64,000 nt of DNA from an uncultured Victivallales bacterium. Lineage in GTDB: Bacteria > Verrucomicrobiota > Lentisphaeria > Victivallales > UBA1829. Positions 26,488-34,501 of this stretch are shown one piece after another. Position 1 is the stretch's first letter. Each line of letters starts with the position of its first letter. The stretch covers positions 1 to 64,000 of the forward strand of contig CALXRL010000021.1 in assembly GCA_944390735.1 (NCBI GenBank), given 5' to 3'. The translations under genes were made by a program, and so were the position numbers. Below the pieces are notes generated by a model. The model did not search any database. It had not been told where the DNA came from and worked only from the letters and a program-made list of their open reading frames with translations.

Positions 26488-27171
26488 TCAGTCGCAGGTG
26501 ATCTCATCCCGCGGCGTGGTGCCTGCCCAGTTGCGGCTGGTCCAGGAGACGGTGCCGAGGTGCTTGCGGAAGGAGACATGCCCGTCAAAATGGAGAATGT
26601 TCATCCCGTTCATGTGACGGAATTTCCCGGAATACGCTCCCGTGATGTTGTTGTCCGGATACGTTCTCGGGTCGGTTGCCTCCAGCATCCAGTAGGTGAT
26701 GGACGGCTGATAAACATTTTCCAGACGTTTCTGGGGTCTGGTATCCTTTTTGCGGATGCTGACAAGCATGTTCAGCGCATAATGATAGCAGCCTACAAAT
26801 TGAATATCGCAGAATTTGTTGGTTCTTCCATGGGGATCGGTCAGCGGCTCCTGGCTGGGACAGGAGAGCAGGGGGGCGATGGTGCCTTCGCCGTTTCCGC
26901 CTTTGGCTCCGGTCATCTGCATGAGTTTAAACGTGCTGAGATAATTGCCCCAGGGAGAGTCTCCTTCATTCAGAGACGGAATGATGTAGCCGTCGAAGAT
27001 TTCGCTGTATCCGAGAAGGGTTAAGTGTGTCTGTTTCATATTGTTGAGACATTGGGCCGACCTTGCTTTTTCCCTTGCCGAGTTCAGCGCCGGAAGCAGC
27101 ATCCCTGCAAGGATCGCAATGATGGCGATGACCACGAGGAGCTCTATCAGTGTGAAGTTTCTGGTTTTCAT
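26488..27171 (-). CDS. Type II pseudopilin / prepilin-like protein (DGH-box family)
   Basis: 227 aa. The leader MKTRN is followed by [19 protein letters not shown], with Glu at +5 and Asn instead of Gly before the cleavage site. [16 protein letters not shown] follows the helix, and HFDGHVSF is the C-terminal DGH box. It is inserted in the membrane and processed by prepilin peptidase before fibre assembly. The ATG at 27171 overlaps the stop of the GntR gene (ATGA) and GGGAGG lies upstream; a GTG at 27177 is possible. The GH71-like gene follows, 65 bases downstream. Confidence 0.88.
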   Translation of the reverse strand: MKTRNFTLIELLVVIAIIAILAGMLLPALNSAREKARSAQCLNNMKQTHLTLLGYSEIFDGYIIPSLNEGDSPWGNYLSTFKLMQMTGAKGGNGEGTIAPLLSCPSQEPLTDPHGRTNKFCDIQFVGCYHYALNMLVSIRKKDTRPQKRLENVYQPSITYWMLEATDPRTYPDNNITGAYSGKFRHMNGMNILHFDGHVSFRKHLGTVSWTSRNWAGTTPRDEITCD

Positions 27172-28250
27172 GAACACAAGGCCTCCCTGTTGTTGTAGAA
27201 ATGGTGAAAGGTGAATTTTTCCTGATGATACTGTTCGGTGAAGAGAAAGCGGGACAAGGTTTCGCCGACCTCCTGAAAATCGTAGGAGTAGGAGGTGACC
27301 GGACGGCTCAGACTGTTGTTGTATTCGTAGTCGAATTCGGTGATGATCCGGACCTCTTCCGGAATTCCGAGATTGCCGTTCAAGGTCTTTCTGTAATCAA
27401 TGGAAAGTGTGTCGGGAAGAGCGATGAGCAGTCCGTCAAAACGGTATTTGTCGTAGAGATCCCGGATGCACTGTTTGAATGACCGGGGATTCCCGGAGCA
27501 GAAGAGCGTGGCGCAGGTCATGGTGCTTTCGGTGTCGAGTCCGCAGCGGCGGAGCCCCTCAAAATATCCAGCTTTGCGCGGATTTTCCGGATTGTCCAGA
27601 TGGTCGCTTGTGACCATGATTCTCCGGCAGCCGCTGGCATACAGCAGTTCCACATTGGAGGCGAAGGCGGAATATTCATCCAGATAGCAGCTCGCCCACT
27701 GATCCGGATACTCCTGTTCGGCCGGCAGATTTTTCCAGACGTTGCGCACCATTATGACCCGGCACTTTTTTTCGTGCAGCAGCGGATAGACCGGATAAAA
27801 CCAGTTGCTGTAAAAGACAACGCGGGCGTGTTCCGGCAGCTGCCGCAGCGCGTTCCAGTCGATCTCCTGCTGATTGTTCGTCCGGGAGATGGAGAGCGGA
27901 ACCACGTGAAAATTCAGAAGATGGGACTGTGTGAGACAGCCGCTGAGAATTTTCCCCGTGGCCTGCCGTGTCGTGTAGTTCGAGCGGATGAAGTAGTCGG
28001 GACACGGAATCAGGAAAAAGAGTTCCCGCGAATCCCCGTAGCGGACATAGGTCCCCTGGCCGATGATGCGTTCGATGTAATTTTCCTTTTCCAGAATTTT
28101 CAGCGCACCCCGCAGCGTTTCTCTTGCCACGCCCAGCTGCCGGCAGAACTCCCGTTCAATCGGAAGACGGGTGCCGTTCGGATAGACCCCTTCCGTAATC
28201 TCCTTCCGGAGCTGATGGAGCAGTGTTGTTCGCTTGACGGGCGGTTTCAC
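27168..28250 (-). CDS. GntR-family regulator with sugar-binding-protein-like sensor
   Basis: 360 aa from a GTG start with AAGGA upstream. Residues 1-70 are a GntR winged helix ([20 protein letters not shown], then [17 protein letters not shown] and GQGTYV). The rest looks like a LacI-type periplasmic-binding-protein sensor, a combination known from AraR-like regulators of sugar genes. The end of the gene overlaps a pseudopilin gene and a GH71-like gene follows. It therefore probably controls its own operon in response to a saccharide. The promoter at 28278-28306 contains a possible operator. Confidence 0.86.
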   Translation of the reverse strand: MKPPVKRTTLLHQLRKEITEGVYPNGTRLPIEREFCRQLGVARETLRGALKILEKENYIERIIGQGTYVRYGDSRELFFLIPCPDYFIRSNYTTRQATGKILSGCLTQSHLLNFHVVPLSISRTNNQQEIDWNALRQLPEHARVVFYSNWFYPVYPLLHEKKCRVIMVRNVWKNLPAEQEYPDQWASCYLDEYSAFASNVELLYASGCRRIMVTSDHLDNPENPRKAGYFEGLRRCGLDTESTMTCATLFCSGNPRSFKQCIRDLYDKYRFDGLLIALPDTLSIDYRKTLNGNLGIPEEVRIITEFDYEYNNSLSRPVTSYSYDFQEVGETLSRFLFTEQYHQEKFTFHHFYNNREALCS

Positions 28251-28277
28251 CTGGAGACGTTCCTTTCGTTTTTCTTA

Positions 28278-28306
28278 ATTATACTTGCTGGTCTAGTTAT
28301 CGACAA
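28278..28306 (-). promoter_or_regulatory. Promoter and possible operator of the GntR-pseudopilin-GH71 operon
   Basis: TTGTCG, 17-base spacer, TATAAT on the minus strand. The spacer holds ACTAGACCAGCAAGT, an imperfect palindrome (ACTWG-N5-CWAGT) that contains a GGTCTAGT half site resembling some GntR-family operators. Confidence 0.65.
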
Positions 28307-28316
28307 GAGGGGGCGT

Positions 28317-28356
28317 GAAAAAAAAAGAAAAATCCGCCGGAGATTCTTCGGCGGAT
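28317..28356 (-). terminator. Terminator of the FAD-protein operon
   Basis: On the minus strand ATCCGCCG and CGGCGGAT pair, followed by a T-rich run; it lies 20 bases after the stop at 28376. Confidence 0.85.
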
Positions 28357-28375
28357 CCGTATGGAGGAAGAAAGT

Positions 28376-29740
28376 TCAGCGATGGGAAAGGGCGTCATCC
28401 ATGGCGGCGATGGCGAGCCGGACATGGGGGAAGGGGGGAAGAGTTTTCAGGTGAGCGATTCCTCTTCGGAGCATATCGGCGTCCGACAGCGGATCGAAGC
28501 AGGCGTCGAGAACGGAGGCAATTTCCCGGAAGATCGCCTCGGGGGTCGGTTCGGGAAGATCGGAGACATCCGGGAGGGGAAGACGTTTTGTCTTCGCGGC
28601 ATATTCCGCGGCGCTCCGTCCGGCGATTCGCCCGAAGACAAAGACTTCGAGTCCCGCATTGCCCCCGATCCGGTCAAGTCCGTGGATTCCGCCGACGGCC
28701 TCTCCGGAGGCGAAGAGTCCCGGAACGGCGGTTTCGCACCATTCGTTGATCCGGATTCCGCCGAGCGTGGTGTGTGCGCCCGGCTTCACTTCAAAGGCGA
28801 GATGCCTGAAGTCCGGTTCGATGCGATGAAATTTCGCGGAATAGTCCGGATATTTCCGGGCGAATGCGGCTTCGTCGACCGAGGAGAAGTCGTATTGAAT
28901 TCCCCCATGCGGCAGAGCGTTTCCCGCCCGGATTTCCCGCAGGATGCGTTCGGCCAGTTCCCGTTTTCCCGGAACGGGTTCCTCCGGAGAGAGAAGGGGG
29001 CGCCCGAAACGGTTCCGCAGAACCGCTCCTTCATGCAGAACGGTCGTGATGACCGGAAAGCCGGCGATTTTTTCGGGGTGGACGGTGACGGCCGGTTCAA
29101 ACTGCACACATCCCAGTCCGGTCAGTTCCGCTCCGGCTTCGGAAGCGAGGATCAGGGAGTCTCCTCTCAGCATCCGGCTCCAGGTATGGAACTTCCAGAG
29201 TCCCGCGAATCCGCCGCCGGCGAGAATGACGGCTTTCGCGGAGATGCGTCTTCCGCCGGAGGTGCAGGCTCCGCAGAGAACTCCCTCCTTCCGGAAGAGA
29301 CGGACGATTCGTTCGTGTTCCGTTTCGGCGGAAAGAAGACGCATCGCCTGTCTGCCGGTGGAGCTTCCGCTGTGCACGACCCGGGGGAAGGAGGAACCGA
29401 TGGCGTTGACCGTATCGTATGCGCCCTCCGGAGTCCGGTCAAACCGCAGACCGAGCGCTTCGAGGTGGTGAAGTTCGGGAAGGGCCCGTTCCGCAAGGAG
29501 GCGCGCCAGACGCGGATCGGAACGGCCGCCTCCGGCGTTCAGAATATCGCGGAGAAAAAGCTCCGGAGAGTCGTCCGGATGAACCGGCGCGGAGAAGCCC
29601 ATGATCTCCGTGGAGGCCGCGCCGCCTGCGTCGAACAGCATAACCCGGAGTCCGGAGTCTGCGTTGCGCACTTCTTCCGCGGCGGTTCGTCCCGCGAGCC
29701 CCGCGCCGACGAGCAGAATGTCGGTTTCGAGCGTCTTCAT
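28376..29740 (-). CDS. FAD-dependent oxidoreductase, fumarate reductase/aspartate oxidase-like flavoprotein
   Basis: 454 aa. The N-terminal dinucleotide fold DILLVGAGLAGRTAAEE binds FAD. GGGFAGLW and the C-terminal GLFASGEAVGGIHGLDRIGGNAGLE are the flavoprotein-subunit motifs of the succinate dehydrogenase/fumarate reductase/NadB family, and HTTLGGIRINEWCET precedes them. Length is shorter than SdhA. No iron-sulfur or membrane subunit is adjacent, so it may act as a stand-alone oxidase or reductase. The ATG overlaps the dehydratase stop (ATGA). Given the operon, its substrate is probably a sugar-acid intermediate. Confidence 0.8.
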   Translation of the reverse strand: MKTLETDILLVGAGLAGRTAAEEVRNADSGLRVMLFDAGGAASTEIMGFSAPVHPDDSPELFLRDILNAGGGRSDPRLARLLAERALPELHHLEALGLRFDRTPEGAYDTVNAIGSSFPRVVHSGSSTGRQAMRLLSAETEHERIVRLFRKEGVLCGACTSGGRRISAKAVILAGGGFAGLWKFHTWSRMLRGDSLILASEAGAELTGLGCVQFEPAVTVHPEKIAGFPVITTVLHEGAVLRNRFGRPLLSPEEPVPGKRELAERILREIRAGNALPHGGIQYDFSSVDEAAFARKYPDYSAKFHRIEPDFRHLAFEVKPGAHTTLGGIRINEWCETAVPGLFASGEAVGGIHGLDRIGGNAGLEVFVFGRIAGRSAAEYAAKTKRLPLPDVSDLPEPTPEAIFREIASVLDACFDPLSDADMLRRGIAHLKTLPPFPHVRLAIAAMDDALSHR

Positions 29741-31407
29741 TCCCAGACCGCCCCATTGGCCAGCGATCCGGCGTTTTTGCTGAAGAGCCGGAGAAACGGC
29801 GGGTACTGGTCCGCCGGAAATTCCCAGTGCCACTGCGATCTGCGCTGTTTCAGCTCCTCGGGGGAGACGAGAAGATCAATTCTGCGCTGATCCAGATCAA
29901 TTTCGATGCGGTCGCCGTCGCGGACGAGCGCGAGGGGGCCGCCCAGCGCGGCCTCCGGCGAGAGATAGCCGATGCTCAGGCCGCTGGAGCCCCCGGAGCA
30001 GCGGCCGTCGGTGATGATCGCCACATCGTCCGCCAGCCCGCGTCCCTTGAGCTCCTTCTGAAAGACGTAGGCGGTGGTTCCGAAGGCCGCTTTCGGTCCG
30101 AGATAGCGGAGAATGGCGGCGTCGCCTTTCCGGATGCGGTTTTCCTTCAGCGCGTTCAGCGCGTCGTCGAGGGAATCGAAGGTTCTTGCCGGTCCGGAGA
30201 AGCGGTGCATGGCGTCGGTGCATGCGCCTGCTTTGATGATGCAGCCGTCCGGAGCGAGCGAGCCGTAAAGCACATACAGCGCGCCCGAGGTGGAGACCGG
30301 ATGCTCCAGCGGACGGATGATTTCCTCGTCGAAAACCGGAGTTTCCGCATAGTTTTCCGCAATGGTCTTTCCGGTGACCGTGAGCGCATCGCCGTGAAGG
30401 AGCGGAAGCAGACGTTTCAAAATGGCGGCGGATCCGCCCGCCCGGTCGATCTCCTGAAGGTGCCACGGTCCGCTGGGGGAGGCCGCCACGATCTGCGGGA
30501 CGCTCCGCGATGCCCGGTCGAATGTTTCCCACCAGCGTCTGCGCAGTCCCGCCTCCGTCGCGATGGCGGGAAGATGCAGAAAAAGATTGGTCGATCCCGC
30601 GGTCGCCATGGTCATGGCGATGGCATTTTCCACGGCATCGGCGGTGAGGATCTGTCTTGCCGTGATCTTCTGCTCCACCAGCTCCATGATGCGTTTTCCG
30701 GCCCGGTAGGCGCACTGGAGAATCGCGGAGCCGACGGCGGACATGCAGCCGTTGCCCGGCAGGGAGAGTCCCAGCGCTTCGGCGGCAAAGCACATGCTGT
30801 TCGCGGTGGTCATGACGCCGCATGCGCCGCAGGGAGCGTACATGGAGGCGATCTCGCGGTCCGCCTTCGCCCGCTCATATTGACCGCTCATGACCTTTCC
30901 GACGTGATCGGTGAGTTCGATGTAGTTGACATTGCGTCCGTCCAGAGAGGTCATCGGCATGTAGCCTCCGGTGACCATGATCGCGGGAATGTCGAGCCGG
31001 GCCGCCGCCATCAGATGCCCCGGGACGATGGAGTCGCAGGTGGAAAGCAGCACCATGCCGTCGAACATGTTGCTTTCCACGATGAGTTCGACCTCGTCGG
31101 CGATGCTGTTCCGGCTGGGCAGTTCAATATAGCGCGGATTTTTCAGCACCATGCCGTCGCAGACCGCCGTGGTCATCAGTTCGAAGGGCAGACCCCCGGC
31201 CTCCCGCACGCCCTGCTTGACGCGTTCGCTCAGTCGCCGCAGATGAACGTGACCCGGATTGTATTCGTTCCAGGAGTTGACAACCGCAATGATCGGCCGT
31301 TCAAACTCCTCTTCGGTGTAGCCCATGCCGCGCACGAGTCCGCGGCGGCATTCGTTGGCGACTCCGTAGCCGCTGACACTGCGGAGAGAGGAAATGGATG
31401 AGTTCAT
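29737..31407 (-). CDS. IlvD/Edd family dehydratase, probably for a sugar acid
   Basis: 556 aa, typical length. Cluster-ligand motifs are present: LLSTCDSIVPGH (Cys124) and APCGACGVMTTANSM (Cys193/196). VVNSWNEYNPGHVHLR and DGRCSGGSSGLSIG, the C-terminal signature, are also seen. The family contains dihydroxyacid dehydratase (branched-chain amino acids), 6-phosphogluconate dehydratase and aldonate dehydratases. No other ilv genes are near; the SDR, aldose epimerase and ROK neighbours favour an aldonate such as gluconate, galactonate or xylonate. Product would be a 2-keto-3-deoxy acid. Confidence 0.85.
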   Translation of the reverse strand: MNSSISSLRSVSGYGVANECRRGLVRGMGYTEEEFERPIIAVVNSWNEYNPGHVHLRRLSERVKQGVREAGGLPFELMTTAVCDGMVLKNPRYIELPSRNSIADEVELIVESNMFDGMVLLSTCDSIVPGHLMAAARLDIPAIMVTGGYMPMTSLDGRNVNYIELTDHVGKVMSGQYERAKADREIASMYAPCGACGVMTTANSMCFAAEALGLSLPGNGCMSAVGSAILQCAYRAGKRIMELVEQKITARQILTADAVENAIAMTMATAGSTNLFLHLPAIATEAGLRRRWWETFDRASRSVPQIVAASPSGPWHLQEIDRAGGSAAILKRLLPLLHGDALTVTGKTIAENYAETPVFDEEIIRPLEHPVSTSGALYVLYGSLAPDGCIIKAGACTDAMHRFSGPARTFDSLDDALNALKENRIRKGDAAILRYLGPKAAFGTTAYVFQKELKGRGLADDVAIITDGRCSGGSSGLSIGYLSPEAALGGPLALVRDGDRIEIDLDQRRIDLLVSPEELKQRRSQWHWEFPADQYPPFLRLFSKNAGSLANGAVWE

Positions 31408-31452
31408 AAGGAAACGTTTCTCCTGTTTTACGTGGGTGGGAAAGGGGGAGGA

Positions 31453-32244
31453 TCAGTCGATCATCCGGTCGATGGCGCCGTCGATGGACTGCCCGCCGTC
31501 AATGACGAAGGTCTGACCGGTGATGAAGGCGGATTTTTCATCATCCGCAAGAAAGAGCATCATCGGCGTGATGTCGGAGGTGCTGCCGAGCCGGCCGAGC
31601 GGAATTTTCCGCAGGAACGCCTTCTTCTCCTCTTCCGAATAGCGCGCCGAAAGGCTGGTCTGAATGAATCCCGGCGCAATCAGATTCACATTGATTCCAT
31701 AACGGGCGACTTCGACTCCGAGAGCCTTCGTAAACATGGCCAGTCCCGCTTTCGCCGGCGAGTAGGGGAGCATCTTCCGCTTCACCCACGTGACGATGCC
31801 GTGGATCGAGCCGACATTGATGATCTTGCCCCGGTTCTTCCTGGCAATCATATCCCGGATCGCGATCCGCGAGGTGTAGGCCGCGGCGTTCAGATTCAGA
31901 TCCACCTGATTGTTCCAGTAGGAGACGGGCATGTCGATGAATCCCCCTTCGGGAATCCGGAGCGCGCCGCCCGCGTTGTTGATCAGCACGTCGATTCTGC
32001 CGAAGCGGTCGAGAAAGGCGTTCACCATGGTTTCGCAGGCGTCGGGATCGCTGACGTCCGCTTCATAGAGTTCCGCCTCTCTGCCGAGCGCGCGGACGGC
32101 GGAGCGCGTCGCCTCCGCTCCTTCCCGGTTCCGGTGATAGTTGATTCCGACATCGCATCCCGCCTGCGCAAATGCGGTTGCCGCCGCTGCTCCGATGCCG
32201 TGCGATGCGCCTGTAATCAGGACCTTTTTTCCCGCGACTCCCAT
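31453..32244 (-). CDS. Short-chain dehydrogenase/reductase
   Basis: 263 aa. The NAD(P)-binding GASHGIGAAAA (TGxxxGxG), NNAG and active-site YSPAKAG (YxxxK) with INVGS upstream are intact, and the C-terminus has the PGFIQTS and ITGQTFVIDGG motifs of classical SDRs. Family members in sugar operons oxidise aldoses to lactones or reduce keto acids. It starts the minus-strand operon SDR-dehydratase-FAD protein. GGAG precedes the ATG, and a strong promoter with the cluster operator lies upstream. Confidence 0.9.
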   Translation of the reverse strand: MGVAGKKVLITGASHGIGAAAATAFAQAGCDVGINYHRNREGAEATRSAVRALGREAELYEADVSDPDACETMVNAFLDRFGRIDVLINNAGGALRIPEGGFIDMPVSYWNNQVDLNLNAAAYTSRIAIRDMIARKNRGKIINVGSIHGIVTWVKRKMLPYSPAKAGLAMFTKALGVEVARYGINVNLIAPGFIQTSLSARYSEEEKKAFLRKIPLGRLGSTSDITPMMLFLADDEKSAFITGQTFVIDGGQSIDGAIDRMID

Positions 32245-32295
32245 TTTATCTCCTTTGCTTTAAATTGAGAAATACGGTTCGTTTCTTCTTTATTT

Positions 32296-32309
32296 TATCA
32301 ACTCTGATA
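32296..32309. promoter_or_regulatory. Operator, copy 1 (TATCA-N4-TGATA)
   Basis: TATCA ACTC TGATA is a perfect inverted repeat located two bases downstream of the -10 box of the SDR operon, where a bound protein would block initiation. The wider sequence ATCAACTCTGATATAA matches copy 2 at 34465-34480 except for one base. Confidence 0.65.
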
Positions 32310-32311
32310 TA

Positions 32312-32339
32312 AATATAGAAACTTTTTTGAAAAAGTCAA
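32312..32339 (-). promoter_or_regulatory. Promoter of the SDR-dehydratase-FAD operon
   Basis: TTGACT, 16-base spacer, TATATT on the minus strand, upstream of operator copy 1. Confidence 0.7.
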
Positions 32340-32358
32340 ATTCCGGATGACTGAAACG

Positions 32359-33525
32359 TCAGAAAAACGTTTCGTAGGCGAGGCGGGCGGCTCCGATGGC
32401 CGACTGGTGAGCCCCGAGATTGGTGATGTCGAGGAAGCAGCTGCGGCGTTCGGGCGGGAGGATCTCCGCCAGTTTTTCCAGGGTGGTCCGGAAGAGGAAT
32501 CCGTCGCGTTTGCTCTGGCCGCCGGAAAAGAGGATGGCGTCGGGTGCGTAGAGCTGGATCATGGCGGCAATGCCGACGGCGTTGTAGGAGGCGGCCGTGG
32601 TCATGATTTTCACTGCGTCGGGATCTCCCAGGGCGGCCGCGCGGTCGAGCGCCGGCGCCGAATGCAGTTCCGGTCGCGAGGGCAGGGTTTCCCGGGCGAT
32701 TCCCGCCAGATACCGGGAACCGGAGTAGGCCTCCAGACATCCCGTGAACCCGCAGGTGCAGAGATGGCGGTTCCCCGGAATGAGAATGTGTCCGATATAG
32801 CCCACCGGCCGTTTCGGATGACTGAGCAGAAGCAGATGATTGGTCACGATTCCGGAGCCGATTCCGACGCCGAGTCCGATGCTGACCAGGTTTCCGCAGC
32901 CCGCGCGCTTCCCGAAATGGTACTCCGCGCAGACCGCCGCCGCCTGAGTGGTGACCGCGTAGACGGGTTTGCCGATGCGCCGGGCAATCTCCGCCACCGG
33001 AACATCGGCCCCGTATTTCATGCCGAAATTTCCGCCGGAGACGATGATTCCGTGTTCGGAATCGACATTGCCCGAGACCGCCAGTCCCACGGCATGCAGC
33101 AGCTCCCTCCGCAGTCCGCTCTCTTTCAGTTCCTGTTCGAACACGCCGGCGATCCAGTCCAGAAAACGTTCCTGCGTCGTATACGGTTCCGTCGGGAGCT
33201 CGTCCCGGTGAAGAATCTTGAAATTCATGTCGCAGAAGAGCGTTTTTGTGGTGGATGCTCCAATGTCGATTCCGCAGAACAGCGCCGAATCCGCATTTAC
33301 GCAGAGCGGGACGACGGGTCGCCCCGGCGAGTTTGTCTTCTCCTCCTTGCGCGCAAACAGATATCCCTGTTCCAGCAGGGCGTTCACGGTTTTGCACATG
33401 GTGCCCCACGAGAGATTCGTGATATGCTGGATGTCTTTTTTGGATGCGCTGTTCCTTCCGTTCCGGACCGCATCCATTACCTTTCCTTTATTTGAGGGCA
33501 TGTTCCGTTTCTGTTCCTGTGTCAC
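32359..33525 (-). CDS. ROK-family transcriptional repressor
   Basis: 388 aa from GTG 33525 (an ATG at 33501 is an alternative). Residues 1-75 form a winged helix (SASKKDIQHITNLSWGTMCK, then LLEQGYLFARKEEK). The ROK domain follows with CGIDIGASTTKTL (phosphate-binding DxGxT-like) and the zinc motif CTCGFTGCLEAYSG. Such NagC/XylR-type proteins bind a sugar and release DNA. The start overlaps the stop of the metallo-hydrolase gene (GTGA). It is the best candidate to bind the ATCA-N4-TGAT operators that flank this cluster, including the one in its own promoter. Confidence 0.88.
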   Translation of the reverse strand: MTQEQKRNMPSNKGKVMDAVRNGRNSASKKDIQHITNLSWGTMCKTVNALLEQGYLFARKEEKTNSPGRPVVPLCVNADSALFCGIDIGASTTKTLFCDMNFKILHRDELPTEPYTTQERFLDWIAGVFEQELKESGLRRELLHAVGLAVSGNVDSEHGIIVSGGNFGMKYGADVPVAEIARRIGKPVYAVTTQAAAVCAEYHFGKRAGCGNLVSIGLGVGIGSGIVTNHLLLLSHPKRPVGYIGHILIPGNRHLCTCGFTGCLEAYSGSRYLAGIARETLPSRPELHSAPALDRAAALGDPDAVKIMTTAASYNAVGIAAMIQLYAPDAILFSGGQSKRDGFLFRTTLEKLAEILPPERRSCFLDITNLGAHQSAIGAARLAYETFF

Positions 33526-34415
33526 TGCGCCGGAGTTTCCGGCGGATTTTGTTCCCGGTCCTTCCGATGCGCCATGACCGTGTGAAGCGCAAGAAACAGG
33601 AATTCCGGTCTTTGTCCTCCGATGGAGCGGATGAGATGTTCCGCCAGTTCAGCGGAATCCGTTTTTCCCGACCGTATCGCGGACGCAATTATTCTATCAT
33701 ACAAATCCGTGATTTCAAGCGCTTCCCGCAGACACTTTGCGGCTTTTTCCCCGCGCAGAACCGGAGTGTTCCATGGCAGATAGGGGTGACCGGTCACGAT
33801 GGTCGAGGGGGAGAGGCTCTGAAGTTTCCGCATCGAGGCGCGATATGCGCTCCGGTCCCGGTAGAGCGCGCATCCCTGAAGAACGGTGCCGTTTCCCTGG
33901 ATGGAGTCGCCGGTCAGCAGGGTGCGGCTCTCCCGGTCCAGAAAGCAGACGGTGTCCGAGTCGTGCCCCGGAGTGTGTATCAGCTGCAGAGGGCCGATCG
34001 TGTCGGAATCCCTCAGCAGGAAATCGGGTTCGGTCCCCTCCAGAACGGCGGGCGGTGCCGGACTGTATCCCGGAAACGCGTCGCGGATCTCTCTGCTGTA
34101 TTTCAGGGGGTTGCGCAGTTTCTCCGCGCCGCCTTCAAAGACTCCGCAGGGGACTGCCGCCAGCTCCCGGAGCCGATGGTGGCCGCCGATGTGATCTCCG
34201 TGTGTGTGGGTGCAGAGCAGATACGACAGGTCCGAAAGAGACAGTCCCAGTTTTTTCAATGCGGGAAGAAGAACGCTGTCCACCGTCTCCGCGGAGGCTC
34301 CGGAATCGATCAGAATGCTCATCTCCCGTCGGATCAGGTACACTCCGCTCCAGAGTCCGCCAAAGGGGGTTTTCAAAAGGAAAATTCCATCGGCCACCGG
34401 TTCAAATGTCTGCAT
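33522..34415 (-). CDS. Metallo-beta-lactamase-fold hydrolase
   Basis: 297 aa. The metal motif is CTHTHGDHIGG (HxHxDH), with further ligands in HTPGHDSD, LLTGDSI and VTGHPYL, matching two-metal MBL hydrolases. The ATG at 34415 was chosen because a strong AGGAGG lies 9 bases upstream and the longer frame runs into the promoter. In this cluster it could open the lactone made by a sugar dehydrogenase, but that is inferred only from context. It is co-transcribed with the ROK repressor. Confidence 0.84.
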   Translation of the reverse strand: MQTFEPVADGIFLLKTPFGGLWSGVYLIRREMSILIDSGASAETVDSVLLPALKKLGLSLSDLSYLLCTHTHGDHIGGHHRLRELAAVPCGVFEGGAEKLRNPLKYSREIRDAFPGYSPAPPAVLEGTEPDFLLRDSDTIGPLQLIHTPGHDSDTVCFLDRESRTLLTGDSIQGNGTVLQGCALYRDRSAYRASMRKLQSLSPSTIVTGHPYLPWNTPVLRGEKAAKCLREALEITDLYDRIIASAIRSGKTDSAELAEHLIRSIGGQRPEFLFLALHTVMAHRKDREQNPPETPAQ

Positions 34416-34431
34416 TTTTTTGATTTCCTCC

Positions 34432-34460
34432 TTGTATTTTCCGGATCGTTCCTGTATAAT
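34432..34460 (+). promoter_or_regulatory. Promoter of the DUF1116-epimerase operon
   Basis: TTGTAT, 17-base spacer, TATAAT. Operator copy 2 begins three bases after the -10 box. Confidence 0.65.
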
Positions 34461-34485
34461 ATAAATCAACTTTGATATAATTCAA
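34458..34485 (-). promoter_or_regulatory. Promoter of the metallo-hydrolase-ROK operon
   Basis: TTGAAT, 16-base spacer, TATATT on the minus strand; operator copy 2 lies exactly within the spacer. Confidence 0.6.
34464..34477. promoter_or_regulatory. Operator, copy 2 (ATCA-N4-TGAT)
   Basis: AATCAACTTTGATA lies between divergent promoters and could control both at once. It shares ATCAAC-T-TGATATAA with copy 1 at the SDR promoter. Confidence 0.65.
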
Positions 34486-34501
34486 TAAAGGAGTGGCGGA
34501 A

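Noticed and set aside
29737..31407. Loss of a cluster cysteine in the IlvD/Edd dehydratase
   Set aside because: The VVNSWNEYNPGH region lacks the cysteine seen in some 2Fe-2S members, but E. coli-type enzymes also have VVNS and PGH here, so it is not evidence of inactivity.
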